From positions 1-31,823 of the forward strand of contig USHZ01000005.1 in the NCBI GenBank assembly GCA_900554595.1: a DNA stretch of 31,823 nucleotides, given 5' to 3'. Under the pieces are notes generated by a model. The model was not told the origin of the DNA. It worked only from the letters and a program-made list of their open reading frames with translations, and did no database searches. A program made the position numbers and the translations under genes. Of this stretch, positions 8,323 through 16,134 are shown piece after piece (the stretch's first letter is position 1; every line of letters begins with the position of its first letter). This DNA comes from an uncultured Collinsella sp. (GTDB lineage Bacteria > Actinomycetota > Coriobacteriia > Coriobacteriales > Coriobacteriaceae).

Positions 8323-9621
8323 ATGGCCAAGAGCAGGTACGCCGATGCTACCAAGGCCGCTCGCAGGGCCGCGATGTCTGCCCACAAAGTCACGGCTGCG
8401 TCCAGCGATGCCGTTACAGGCGCGCAGCCGACTGCCAGTGCTGCCACCGAGCCCGCCCGCGACGCCCGTCGCGACGAGCTGACGCACGTGGACGCCAAGG
8501 GCGAGGTGCGCATGGTCGACGTGTCCGACAAGGCCGAGACCCATCGCATTGCCATCGCCGAGGGCACTATCCTCATGCATCCCGAGACGCAGGCCATGGT
8601 GCTGCAGGACCGCGCCAAAAAGGGCGACGTGCTTGCCTGCGCGCGCGTGGCGGGCATTATGGCCATCAAGCGCACGAGTGACATCATCCCCATGTGCCAT
8701 CCGTTGCTCATTACCAAGAGTAAGTGCGACATTGCGCCCATCGCTCCGGCGGGGACGCCGGCCGAGGACGTGCCCGAGGGCTGGGCGCCGGCGCGCGCGG
8801 ACGGGCAGGTCGGCTTTCACATACTGGTTACGGCGGGCGTGACGGGCAAGACAGGTATCGAGATGGAGGCCCTGACCGGCGCGAGCGCTGCGTGCCTGAC
8901 CATCTACGACATGTGCAAGGCCGTCGATCGCGGCATGGAGATCGTTGACGTGCGCCTGTTGCACAAGGAGGGCGGCCGCTCGGGCGTATGGGACCGCGCA
9001 GAGCGTCAGGCCGCTGCCGTTGAGGCCGTGGCCGCTGACGGTGCCGCGCCCGCGAGCGCACCCGTCGCCGTCGCGCCCGCAGCTCCCACTCCAGCCGTCC
9101 TCGCGATCGCGTTTATCGGCTACCAAAACTCGGGCAAGACCACGCTCGTCGAGAAGGTTATCGCCGAGCTCACCCGCCGCGGCCTGCGCGTGGGTTCGCT
9201 CAAGCATCATGGGCATCACGGCTTTGATATCGATGTGCCCGCTAAGGACACCTGGCGCCATCACCAGGCCGGATCCAAGCATGTGGGCCTCATCTGCGCC
9301 ACGCGCTGGGCGGAGTACGCCGACACGCGCGAGGAGGACGAGATGCCCGCGCGCGAGCTGCTGTCGCGCTACAACGATGTCGACGTGGTGATCATCGAGG
9401 GTTACAAGACCGAAGGCTTCGACAACATCGTGGTCGCGCGCTCCGGCGTCGACCGTCTGCGCGGCAAGAGCTCGCTCGACCTGGTCGATGGTCGCACGCT
9501 GGCCCTTGCCTGCAACGAGGCCCTGGCACGCCAGGCCTTCGATGCCGGCTTTGCGACCCGAGCCATCAACATCAACGACGCCCGAGCCATCTGCGATCTG
9601 ATTCAGGACCATCTGGCCTAA
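8323..9621 (+). CDS. moaC: MoaC-MobB fusion: cyclic pyranopterin synthase plus Mo-cofactor GTPase
   Basis: A 432-residue two-domain protein. After an Ala-rich lead of about 50 residues, residues 52-228 are MoaC, which completes formation of cyclic pyranopterin monophosphate: HVDAKGEVRMVDVSDK, the conserved MCHPL segment near residue 125, and LLHKEGGRSG. An Ala/Pro linker (about 229-258, AAPASAPVAVAPAAPTPA) leads to a MobB domain (259-432) with P-loop GYQNSGKTT and the SLKHHGHHGFDID segment; MobB assists guanylation of molybdopterin. The ATG at 8323 is chosen because GGAGGA at the moaA stop serves as its Shine-Dalgarno sequence. The two activities lie at distant steps of the pathway, so the fusion probably serves co-expression rather than channelling. 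The moaE, moaD, mogA, moeA and mobA partners are not in the window. Confidence 0.93.
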   Translation: MAKSRYADATKAARRAAMSAHKVTAASSDAVTGAQPTASAATEPARDARRDELTHVDAKGEVRMVDVSDKAETHRIAIAEGTILMHPETQAMVLQDRAKKGDVLACARVAGIMAIKRTSDIIPMCHPLLITKSKCDIAPIAPAGTPAEDVPEGWAPARADGQVGFHILVTAGVTGKTGIEMEALTGASAACLTIYDMCKAVDRGMEIVDVRLLHKEGGRSGVWDRAERQAAAVEAVAADGAAPASAPVAVAPAAPTPAVLAIAFIGYQNSGKTTLVEKVIAELTRRGLRVGSLKHHGHHGFDIDVPAKDTWRHHQAGSKHVGLICATRWAEYADTREEDEMPARELLSRYNDVDVVIIEGYKTEGFDNIVVARSGVDRLRGKSSLDLVDGRTLALACNEALARQAFDAGFATRAININDARAICDLIQDHLA

Positions 9622-9659
9622 AACCTGCCAAAAAGGGACAGGTTTATTTTGGCAGGTTT
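9621..9659 (+). terminator. Intrinsic terminator after moaC-mobB (family C hairpin)
   Basis: Arms AAACCTGCCAAAA (9621-9633) and TTTTGGCAGGTTT (9647-9659), 13 bp perfect, followed by a T. The first arm begins on the last base of the stop codon. The loop contains GGGACAGG, the asymmetric core also found in family B hairpins, although the arms are unrelated. Confidence 0.75.
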
Positions 9660-9679
9660 TATCTGGGCAAACGTCATTT

Positions 9680-9716
9680 CCACCACAAAGGGGCCAGACA
9701 CCTTTGTGGTGGTTTT
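9680..9716 (+). repeat. Family B palindromic repeat, copy 1
   Basis: Perfect 12-bp arms CCACCACAAAGG (9680-9691) and CCTTTGTGGTGG (9701-9712), 9-nt loop GGCCAGACA, then TTTT. It lies between moaC-mobB and the next promoter, 20 nt after the family C hairpin. Confidence 0.95.
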
Positions 9717-9729
9717 GATCAAAGAGCCT

Positions 9730-9760
9730 TTGACTTAAACCTACCTCAAGGTGCAATAAT
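9730..9760 (+). promoter_or_regulatory. Candidate promoter of the histidine-phosphatase gene
   Basis: TTGACT at 9730-9735 and AATAAT at 9755-9760 with a long 19-bp spacer, 32 nt before the ATG. It starts shortly after the family B hairpin. Confidence 0.4.
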
Positions 9761-9792
9761 CGCTGACAAACGATTGCGATTACGGAGGTCTC

Positions 9793-10377
9793 ATGTCAAA
9801 ACTGTACTTTATGCGTCACGGTCAAACGCTCTTTAACTTGCTTCGTCGCAAGCAGGGTTGGTGTGACTCGCCGCTTACCGAGCTGGGGATCGAGCAGGCT
9901 AAAACTGTCGGCGCGACCCTGCGAGAGCGTGGCCTTGCGTTCGACCATGCGTACAGTTCCACGTCCGAGCGTGCGTGCGACACGCTTGAGCTTGCGTTTC
10001 CTGATCAGCCTTACGAGCGCGTCAAGGGCCTTAAGGAGTGGAATTTTGGCAAGTTTGAGGGCGCGAGCGAGGATTTGAATCCGCGCCTGCCGTACGGCGA
10101 TTTTTACAAGCAGTATGACGGCGAGGGCGAAGACGAGTTTCGCGAGCGCATCATGGCTACCATCATCGAGCTCATGCAGCGCCCCGGACATGAGAGCGTG
10201 TTGTGCGTGAGCCATGGCGCCGCAGCGGCTCAGGTCATGCGCGGCGTGGGCGTGGAACCGCTCAAGATGAAGAACCGCATCGGCAACTGCTGTGTGCTCG
10301 AGCTTGACTTTAATCCCGCCACCAGCGCATTTGCTCTCGCAGATTTGTACAACCCCTACGGCACTCCGCGCGAGTAA
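9793..10377 (+). CDS. Histidine phosphatase (phosphoglycerate mutase-like)
   Basis: A 194-residue member of the histidine phosphatase superfamily. The catalytic R8-H9-G motif (YFMRHGQT) is near the N-terminus and the second histidine is H141 in CVSHGAAAA. The length and the WCDSPLTELG segment fit the small PhoE/CobC/YtjC-like phosphatases better than true 2,3-bisphosphoglycerate-dependent mutases, which are about 230-250 residues. The substrate is unknown. GGAGG sits 5 nt before the ATG. The gene is flanked by family B hairpins on both sides (9680 and 10394), so it is probably transcribed alone. Confidence 0.88.
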   Translation: MSKLYFMRHGQTLFNLLRRKQGWCDSPLTELGIEQAKTVGATLRERGLAFDHAYSSTSERACDTLELAFPDQPYERVKGLKEWNFGKFEGASEDLNPRLPYGDFYKQYDGEGEDEFRERIMATIIELMQRPGHESVLCVSHGAAAAQVMRGVGVEPLKMKNRIGNCCVLELDFNPATSAFALADLYNPYGTPRE

Positions 10378-10393
10378 CATCGGGGCATCAGCC

Positions 10394-10434
10394 AAAACCA
10401 CCACAGAGGGGCCAGGCACCTTTGTGGTGGTTTT
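10394..10434 (+). repeat. Family B palindromic repeat, copy 2
   Basis: 16-bp arms AAAACCACCACAGAGG (10394-10409) and CCTTTGTGGTGGTTTT (10419-10434), with one change that becomes a G-U pair in RNA. Loop GGCCAGGCA. It starts 17 nt after the phosphatase stop and ends in TTTT. Confidence 0.95.
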
Positions 10435-10510
10435 GCCGTTTACGGGCGATTTCCTACCGTTCGGCGGACTTTCGCGCCAATGGGGCTTACGCCGCATGCA
10501 AGTTTCATCC

Positions 10511-10516
10511 TACAAT
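10511..10516 (+). promoter_or_regulatory. -10 element of the beta-glucoside operon
   Basis: TACAAT, one base from consensus. The -35 region 17-18 bp upstream is weak (TTACGC at 10487-10492). Transcription from here would start near 10522 and place the antiterminator RNA site (10533) close to the 5' end, as in other BglG/LicT systems. Confidence 0.45.
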
Positions 10517-10532
10517 CGCCCACGTGCTCACA

Positions 10533-10624
10533 AGTTTGTTACTCCTCGGGAGGCATCACTTGCGCATAATAGAAGACGAGGAATATCGCCCCGTCGTCTA
10601 GCGCCGATGTCCGAGGAGTTTTTT
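10533..10624 (+). promoter_or_regulatory. Antiterminator site (RAT) overlapping a terminator that also covers the bglG ribosome site
   Basis: 10533-10561 reads like the LicT/SacY RNA target: GTTTGTTACT, a short CTCC/GGAG hairpin, then AGGCATCAC. The segment ACTCCTCGG (10541-10549) inside it can instead pair perfectly with CCGAGGAGT (10611-10619), which is followed by a T-run to 10624. An inner hairpin AGACGA/TCGTCT (10574-10579, 10594-10599) fills the gap. The two folds exclude each other. The 3' arm also contains GAGGAG, the Shine-Dalgarno sequence 7 nt before the bglG ATG, so the terminator fold would hide the ribosome site. Confidence 0.72.
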
Positions 10625-10625
10625 C

Positions 10626-11471
10626 ATGCTCATTTTAAAAAAGATCAACAATAACGTTGCTCTTGCCGCCAGCGATGACGGCCGAGAGGTTGTTGTCTTT
10701 GGCAAGGGCATCGGTTTCCACGAGATGCCCTACGAGCTTGCCGATGAGTCTCTCATCCAGCGCAAATTCTATAACGTTCCCGAGAGTCTGCAGGATATGG
10801 TCGGCACCCTTCCCGACGATGTGCTGCTCGCGGCAAGCGACATTGCCTGCTTCGCGTCGCAGCAGCTTGGCTGCAAGCTATCCGGTGGCCTGCCCTTTAT
10901 CCTGGCAGATCACCTGCAGTTTGCCGTCCAGCGCGACGACGACCAGCTCAGCGCTCCCAACCCGCTCGAGCACGAGGTGGCCTTCATCTACCCGCGCGAA
11001 CTCGAGATCGGCCAGGCCGCGCTCGCTATCGTGCAAAAGCACACCGGCGTCAAGCTGGGTCAGAACGAGGCCACGAGCATCGCGCTCCATATCGTTAACG
11101 CCGAGGTCGACGGCATGGGCCGCGCCAAGGACATGGACTTCATCATGAAGAGCACCCGCGTCCTCGATGAGGTAACCCATTCCGTGGAAAAGCAGCTCGG
11201 CTGCTTGCTCGACACGGCGTCGTATAGCTACATTCGCTTTCTTGCGCACCTGCGCTTTTTGGTTCGCCGCCTCTGCAAGGGCAAGTGCACGCAGACCGAG
11301 AACTCCTCGCTGTTTATGCAGGCCGCCCGCGATTTTCCCGAGGCATATCAGTGCGCGTACGCCATCAACCGCGTGTTCGAGAAAGAGTTTAAGCAGAGCT
11401 GCTCGGACGAGGAGCTTTTGTATCTGATGATGCATATCAACCGTCTGCGATCGGCTTCGCAGACCGAGTGA
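10626..11471 (+). CDS. bglG: BglG/LicT-family transcriptional antiterminator
   Basis: A 281-residue RNA-binding antiterminator of normal family length. Residues 1-55 form the co-antiterminator RNA-binding domain (MLILKKINNNVALA, GKGIGFHEMP). Two PTS-regulation domains follow, with phosphorylatable histidines at H96 and H155 (PRD1) and H208 and H270 (PRD2). In the family, phosphorylation by EIIB keeps the protein inactive when substrate is absent and HPr phosphorylation activates it. It sits directly behind a matching RNA target (10533-10561) and ahead of the PTS and glucosidase genes, so it most likely controls its own operon. GAGGAG lies 7 nt before the ATG, inside the terminator stem. Confidence 0.95.
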   Translation: MLILKKINNNVALAASDDGREVVVFGKGIGFHEMPYELADESLIQRKFYNVPESLQDMVGTLPDDVLLAASDIACFASQQLGCKLSGGLPFILADHLQFAVQRDDDQLSAPNPLEHEVAFIYPRELEIGQAALAIVQKHTGVKLGQNEATSIALHIVNAEVDGMGRAKDMDFIMKSTRVLDEVTHSVEKQLGCLLDTASYSYIRFLAHLRFLVRRLCKGKCTQTENSSLFMQAARDFPEAYQCAYAINRVFEKEFKQSCSDEELLYLMMHINRLRSASQTE

Positions 11472-11477
11472 GTAAGG

Positions 11478-11494
11478 CCGCCAGCCTGGCGGCA
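11478..11494 (+). promoter_or_regulatory. Short hairpin between bglG and the PTS gene
   Basis: GCCGCCA-GCC-TGGCGGC, a perfect 7-bp GC stem 6 nt after the bglG stop. The nearest T-run (11507-11512) is 12 nt away, so it is a poor terminator. It may instead stabilise or process the mRNA. No second antiterminator target is visible before the PTS start. Confidence 0.45.
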
Positions 11495-11589
11495 ATCGCA
11501 ACAATTCTTTTTGGTTTCTGGCTGCGGGCAAGGTACCGGCTCGCGGTAGGGGATATTTTTGTCGAAATTTGGAAAAGAGAGGACAGATC

Positions 11590-13029
11590 ATGGCAGGTAA
11601 ATACGACGATCTTGCTGCCCAGATCGTAGAGCTGGTTGGCGGTAAGTCCAACGTCAAATGCGTCGCACACTGCATTACCCGCGTTCGTTTTAAGCTCAAG
11701 GACGAGTCGAAGGCCAATGACGAGGCAATCTCCGAGCTGCCCAACGTCATCAAGGTCATGCACGCCAACGGCCAGTACCAGGTTGTTGTGGGCAACATCG
11801 TCGAGGACGTCTACGATGCCGTTCTCAGGGCCGGCGGTTTTAGCGACGGCGGCGCCGTCGACGCCGATGACGACGATGCCGCTCCCAAGGGCGTTACCGA
11901 TGTGATCATCGACCTCATCTCGGGCATCTTCGCCCCCATGCTCGGCACCTTCGCCGCCGCCGGTATCATGAAGGGCCTGCTGGCGCTCGCTACCTTCCTG
12001 GTCCCGAGCTTTGCCAACGACGGCGCCTACACGCTGCTCTACACCGTCGCCGACGGCATGTTCTACTTCCTGCCCGTGGTGCTTGGCTACACCGCGGCCA
12101 AGAAGTTCAAGATGAGCGAGTTCAACGGCATGGCCATCGCCTTTGCCCTGGTGTATCCCACCATGGTTGCCCTGACCTCGGGCGAGGTTGTCGGCTCCGT
12201 CGAGCTCGGCTTTGCCGGCACCTTCTCTTGGTACACCACGTTCCTGGGCCTGCCGCTCATCATGCCTGCCTCGGGTTACACCAGCTCCGTTATCCCCATC
12301 CTGCTCATGGTTTGGTTTGGCTCCACCCTCGAGCACTGGGTTAAGAAGTGGATGCCCGCTTCTATGAAGATGTTCTTCACCCCGCTGATCGTCGTCACCG
12401 TTACCGTTACCCTTGGCTACCTGGTCATTGGCCCCATCGCCACGCTCATCACCAACCTGCTCGGTGAGTTCTTCGCACTGCTGTTTGGCCTGCCCATGAT
12501 CGGCTCCCTCTTGGGCTGCACCCTCGTCGGTGCCTTCTGGATGTGCCTGGTCATCTTTGGCTTCCACTGGTCGCTCGTGCCCATCGCGCTGGTCAACCTG
12601 TCCACTCTGGGCCACGACTACATCCTGGGCTCCGTTATCGCTCACTCCTTCTCGCTGGGCGCCGTGCTTTTTGCCATGTATCTCAAGAACAAGGACGAGA
12701 AGTTCCGCGGCATCGCGCTGCCGGCCATGATCTCCGCCTTCTTCTTTGGTGTCACTGAGCCCGCTATCTACGGTGTCGCCCTGCCCGATAAGAAGGCCTT
12801 CATCAACGCCAGCATCGGTTCTGCTGTGGGTGGCCTCATCATTGGTCTCTCCGGCGCCGTGGTGTACATGTCCGGTGGTCTGGGCGTCTTCAACTGGCTG
12901 TCCTTCATCGACCCCTCCGGTGTTAACGGCATCAACCACATGATCTGGGCCATCGTTGCCTCGCTCGTGGGTGCCGCCGTGGGTTTCGCGATCGAGTTTG
13001 TCACCTACAAGCCCGAGGCTGCTAAGTAA
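11590..13029 (+). CDS. PTS beta-glucoside-type enzyme IIBC
   Basis: A membrane permease that imports and phosphorylates beta-glucosides. The 479 residues hold an N-terminal IIB domain (about 1-90) with the phosphocysteine Cys28 in HCITRVRF, then an acidic linker (DADDDDA) and a IIC membrane domain with about ten helices. The IIC domain includes the sugar-binding loop GVTEPAIYG (nt 12748-12774). The IIA domain that many BglF/BglP proteins carry C-terminally (about 150 residues) is absent, and the protein ends soon after the last helix, so a IIA must come from elsewhere. The ATG at 11590 follows AGAGAGGA; an upstream TTG in the same frame lacks support. A terminator-like hairpin separates it from the glucosidase gene. 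The exact sugar is not certain. Confidence 0.93.
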   Translation: MAGKYDDLAAQIVELVGGKSNVKCVAHCITRVRFKLKDESKANDEAISELPNVIKVMHANGQYQVVVGNIVEDVYDAVLRAGGFSDGGAVDADDDDAAPKGVTDVIIDLISGIFAPMLGTFAAAGIMKGLLALATFLVPSFANDGAYTLLYTVADGMFYFLPVVLGYTAAKKFKMSEFNGMAIAFALVYPTMVALTSGEVVGSVELGFAGTFSWYTTFLGLPLIMPASGYTSSVIPILLMVWFGSTLEHWVKKWMPASMKMFFTPLIVVTVTVTLGYLVIGPIATLITNLLGEFFALLFGLPMIGSLLGCTLVGAFWMCLVIFGFHWSLVPIALVNLSTLGHDYILGSVIAHSFSLGAVLFAMYLKNKDEKFRGIALPAMISAFFFGVTEPAIYGVALPDKKAFINASIGSAVGGLIIGLSGAVVYMSGGLGVFNWLSFIDPSGVNGINHMIWAIVASLVGAAVGFAIEFVTYKPEAAK

Positions 13030-13053
13030 CCCAAACGACAAGGAATCGGTACC

Positions 13054-13087
13054 AAGCCGGCGGGGACAAACGCCCTGCCGGCTTTTT
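13054..13087 (+). terminator. Intrinsic terminator or attenuator between the PTS and glucosidase genes
   Basis: AAGCCGGC-GGG (13054-13064) pairs with CCC-T-GCCGGCTT (13073-13084) with one bulged T, followed by a T-run to 13087. It lies inside an apparent operon, so it may lower rather than stop transcription of the glucosidase gene; no clear promoter follows it. Confidence 0.7.
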
Positions 13088-13169
13088 TCAAATGGGCGAG
13101 ATGGCCTGCGCATGTGCAAAAAGGGGTCCCGCCACGAAACTCACTCCAACATGTACGAAAGGAGCCAAC

Positions 13170-14618
13170 ATGGCTTTTCCCGATGGATTTCTGTGGGGCG
13201 GCGCCACTGCCGCCAACCAGTGCGAAGGCGGATACAACGAGGATGGCAAGGGCCTCGGCGTTCCCGACATCATGACCGGCGGCACGGTCTCCGAGCCGCG
13301 CCACATCACCGACGGCATTCTGCCCCAGTACCACTATCCCAGCCACGAGGCCGTGGACATGTACCATCACTACCTCGACGACATCAAGCTTTTTGGCGAG
13401 ATGGGCTTTAAGTGCTACCGCATGTCCATCAACTGGAGCCGTATCTTCCCCAACGGCGACGAGGCCGAGCCCAACCAGGCCGGCATCGAGTTCTACCGCC
13501 GCGTGTTTCAGGCCTGTCAGGAGCAGGGCATCGAGCCCATGGTCACCCTTAGCCACTATGAGCTGCCTTATGGTCTGTCCAAAAACTACGGAGGCTGGAA
13601 GAACCCAAAGCTCATCGATTTCTACCTCAACTACGTCCGCACCGTCATGACCGAGTACAAGGGCCTGGTGCGCTACTGGCTCACCTTTAACGAGATCAAT
13701 TGCCTGCTCATGGGCGGTTTTGGCGGCGTGATGGGCGGCGGTATGGTGCCCGAGGCAACTGACACGCCCATGGTCTTTGGCGACTGCGACTGGGACGATC
13801 CGCAGGCGCGCTTCGACGCCCTGCACCATCAGTTCCTAGCGAGCGCCAAGTGCGTCACCATGGGCCATCAGATCGATCCCCAGAACAAGATCGGCTGCAT
13901 GATCGCCGGCAACGCCTGCTATCCGCACACGTGCAACCCGGCAGATGTTCTGGCCGCACAAAAGCAGCAGCGCGAGATGAACTTCTACTGCGGCGACGTG
14001 CAGGTGCGCGGTGCGTATCCCTCGTGGGCGCCCAGCGTGTGGCGCCGCGAAGGCGTGCACGTAGAGGTCTCGACCGAGGACGCCGCCACGCTGGCCGCCG
14101 GCAAGGTCGACTTCTACAGCTTTAGCTACTACATGAGCGCTACGGCCACGGCCGACCCGGTGCTGCTGGAGCAGGGCAACATCTTTGGCGGCGCCGGCAA
14201 CGAGTACCTCAAGAAGAGCGATTGGGGTTGGGCGATCGACCCCGAGGGTCTGCGCTACTACCTGGAGGAGGTCTACGACCGCTACCAGGTGCCGCTGATG
14301 ATTGTCGAAAACGGTCTGGGCGCGGTGGACGAGGTCGAGGCGGACGGCGCAATCCACGACGGCTACCGCATCGATTATCTGCGCGAGCATATCAAGCAGA
14401 TGGAGATTGCCATCGAGGACGGCGTGGACCTGATGGGCTACACCATGTGGGGCTGCATTGATTTGGTGAGCGCCTCGACCGGCGAGATGAAGAAGCGCTA
14501 CGGCTTCATTTACGTCGACAAGGACAACGACGGCAACGGTACGCTTGCCCGCAGCCGCAAGGACAGCTTCTTCTGGTACAAGAAGGTCATCGAGTCCAAC
14601 GGCGCCGACCTGGCCTAG
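13170..14618 (+). CDS. bglA: 6-phospho-beta-glucosidase (glycoside hydrolase family 1)
   Basis: A cytoplasmic hydrolase that splits phosphorylated beta-glucosides delivered by the PTS into glucose 6-phosphate and an aglycone or glucose. The 482 residues match GH1 length. The N-terminal signature FPDGFLWGGATAANQCEG is present. The acid/base is Glu175 in TFNEIN and the nucleophile is Glu380 in IVENGLGAVD, the variant typical of 6-phospho enzymes. The ATG at 13170 is chosen because AAAGGAG lies 5 nt before it and the product then starts in register with the family. It is the last gene of the beta-glucoside block; a family B hairpin begins 28 nt after the stop. Confidence 0.95.
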   Translation: MAFPDGFLWGGATAANQCEGGYNEDGKGLGVPDIMTGGTVSEPRHITDGILPQYHYPSHEAVDMYHHYLDDIKLFGEMGFKCYRMSINWSRIFPNGDEAEPNQAGIEFYRRVFQACQEQGIEPMVTLSHYELPYGLSKNYGGWKNPKLIDFYLNYVRTVMTEYKGLVRYWLTFNEINCLLMGGFGGVMGGGMVPEATDTPMVFGDCDWDDPQARFDALHHQFLASAKCVTMGHQIDPQNKIGCMIAGNACYPHTCNPADVLAAQKQQREMNFYCGDVQVRGAYPSWAPSVWRREGVHVEVSTEDAATLAAGKVDFYSFSYYMSATATADPVLLEQGNIFGGAGNEYLKKSDWGWAIDPEGLRYYLEEVYDRYQVPLMIVENGLGAVDEVEADGAIHDGYRIDYLREHIKQMEIAIEDGVDLMGYTMWGCIDLVSASTGEMKKRYGFIYVDKDNDGNGTLARSRKDSFFWYKKVIESNGADLA

Positions 14619-14645
14619 CCAAGTCTCAACCAGCGTAAACGTTGC

Positions 14646-14685
14646 ACCACCACAAAGGGGCCAAGCACCTTTGTGGTGGTTTTTG
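14646..14685 (+). repeat. Family B palindromic repeat, copy 3
   Basis: Perfect 13-bp arms ACCACCACAAAGG (14646-14658) and CCTTTGTGGTGGT (14668-14680), loop GGCCAAGCA, then a run of T. It closes the beta-glucoside operon. Confidence 0.95.
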
Positions 14686-14687
14686 CT

Positions 14688-14724
14688 TTGGTAGATGTGT
14701 GAGACATGCCTTACAATCTACCAA
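14688..14724 (+). promoter_or_regulatory. Candidate MFS promoter embedded in a dyad
   Basis: TTGGTAGAT (14688-14696) and ATCTACCAA (14716-14724) are perfect 9-bp inverted arms 19 nt apart. TTGGTA could be a -35 and TACAAT (14712-14717) a -10, 18 bp apart, so the dyad would overlap both. This looks like an operator for an unidentified regulator. The leader to the MFS start would be about 130 nt. Confidence 0.4.
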
Positions 14725-14853
14725 GTAGTTCATGACGGGCGAAAAACGGAGAGAAGGGGCTTGATGCGTCCTTAATGTTTCATGCGGATAGATTGATTTG
14801 ACAGACGGTGGCGAATGCCCGCCGTCCGCATTCGTAGGAAACAAGGAGTCTCC

Positions 14854-16134
14854 ATGCTCGCATCTCTTCTCTCAAAACCTCAACCTTCGCTGTCCACGCA
14901 GGCCAGGCGCCTGGTGGCGATGCGCTTTCTCATCTACACCGGTTTTCAGACTAGCTACTTTATCGGCGTCATCGGAACGCTTACCTATGCGGACGATGCC
15001 TCGGTCGTCGCGACATCGCTGGCCGTCCTGTTCATGAACGTTTTCGTGATCCTGGGATCCTTTGCGGGTGGCGCGGAGCTCGACGCCTGGGGTCCGCGCC
15101 GCCATTTCTTGCTGAGCATCATCGGCGCTCTCGCAACTGGCACGGCAATCATCGCCTTTGGTAGCGCGACCGGCGTCGTCCTACTCGGCGCGGTGTTTCT
15201 GGGCTTTACGATGGGATTCGCCCAGCCCATCGCCACGTCCTATCCGGCGTATCTCACCGACGACCCCGTCGAGCTCAAAGACATCAACTCCGCCATTGCC
15301 ATGTTTTCAAACGTGAGTATCATCGTTGGCCCCACGCTGGGCGGCTTTGTCGCGGCGGCTGCATCGTCACGCGCGGTGTTCGTGCTCATGATGATCTTTA
15401 CCGTACTGGCGCTCGTCGCTGGTTGGGGCTTTAGGCCGCAGACCAGCCATGTCGACGGGTATGCGGATGCCGATTCGGCAGAGGAAGGGGAGCGTGCGGG
15501 ACAAAGCTCCAACCCCAGCACGTCCGCCCGCGTCACCTTCGCGACCAGCATCAAGACGGTCTTTACCAACAGCGTCCTCGCCCTGCTGTTCTGCATTATT
15601 TTCCTTTCGAACTTTGGCTATGGCGCCTTCGATCCACTGGAGTCGTTCTTCTACCGCGATGTCCTGCACGTCGGTGTTGAGTGGATGGGCTGGCTCTCGT
15701 CGGCCAGCGGTGTCGGCGCGGTGCTGGGCGCCGTCCTCGCGCTCCGCTTGCCGCCGCACCTGGTCAACCTTAAAACGCTGCTCGTGGCGCTTCTGTCCGT
15801 GGGCCTGGGAAGTTTGCTCTATGTGGGAACACCGTACGTGGGTGTAGCCCTCGTCGGCCAGATTGTCCTGGGCGTGGCGTGGGGCGTCGTCAACCCGCTC
15901 CACAACACGATCGTGCAAACGACGGCCCCGCTCGAGCAGCTCGGTCGCGTGAACTCGGTCATGGGCTTTGGCAATATGTTTGCCGGCGTGGCGCCGCTGG
16001 CGATTGCCCCGTGGCTGGCGGCGACATTTGGCGTGCAGCAGACGCTCGTAGGGGCGGGCATGGTCGTGACGGCGGTTCCCGCGGCGTTGCTGCTGCTTGG
16101 CCGCTGGCACTTGGATCGTGCCGCAAGGCAGTAA
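14854..16134 (+). CDS. Major facilitator superfamily transporter
   Basis: A 426-residue membrane protein with about twelve helices in two six-helix halves. They are separated by a charged, flexible loop of about 45 residues (FRPQTSHVDGYADADSAEEG onward, nt 15432-15560). The loop after helix 2 (GGAELDAWGPRRH) resembles the MFS motif A region. It looks like a drug- or metabolite-efflux MFS protein, but the substrate is unknown. The ATG at 14854 follows AAGGAG; the frame is open 39 nt further upstream without a better start. A family A palindrome begins on the very next base after the stop codon, so the repeat forms the 3' end of this transcript. Confidence 0.9.
   Translation: MLASLLSKPQPSLSTQARRLVAMRFLIYTGFQTSYFIGVIGTLTYADDASVVATSLAVLFMNVFVILGSFAGGAELDAWGPRRHFLLSIIGALATGTAIIAFGSATGVVLLGAVFLGFTMGFAQPIATSYPAYLTDDPVELKDINSAIAMFSNVSIIVGPTLGGFVAAAASSRAVFVLMMIFTVLALVAGWGFRPQTSHVDGYADADSAEEGERAGQSSNPSTSARVTFATSIKTVFTNSVLALLFCIIFLSNFGYGAFDPLESFFYRDVLHVGVEWMGWLSSASGVGAVLGAVLALRLPPHLVNLKTLLVALLSVGLGSLLYVGTPYVGVALVGQIVLGVAWGVVNPLHNTIVQTTAPLEQLGRVNSVMGFGNMFAGVAPLAIAPWLAATFGVQQTLVGAGMVVTAVPAALLLLGRWHLDRAARQ

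Noticed and set aside
11495..11589. Second antiterminator target before the PTS gene
   Set aside because: The segment around GGTTTCTGGCTGCGGGCA only loosely resembles the consensus and lacks TGTTACT and a following terminator.
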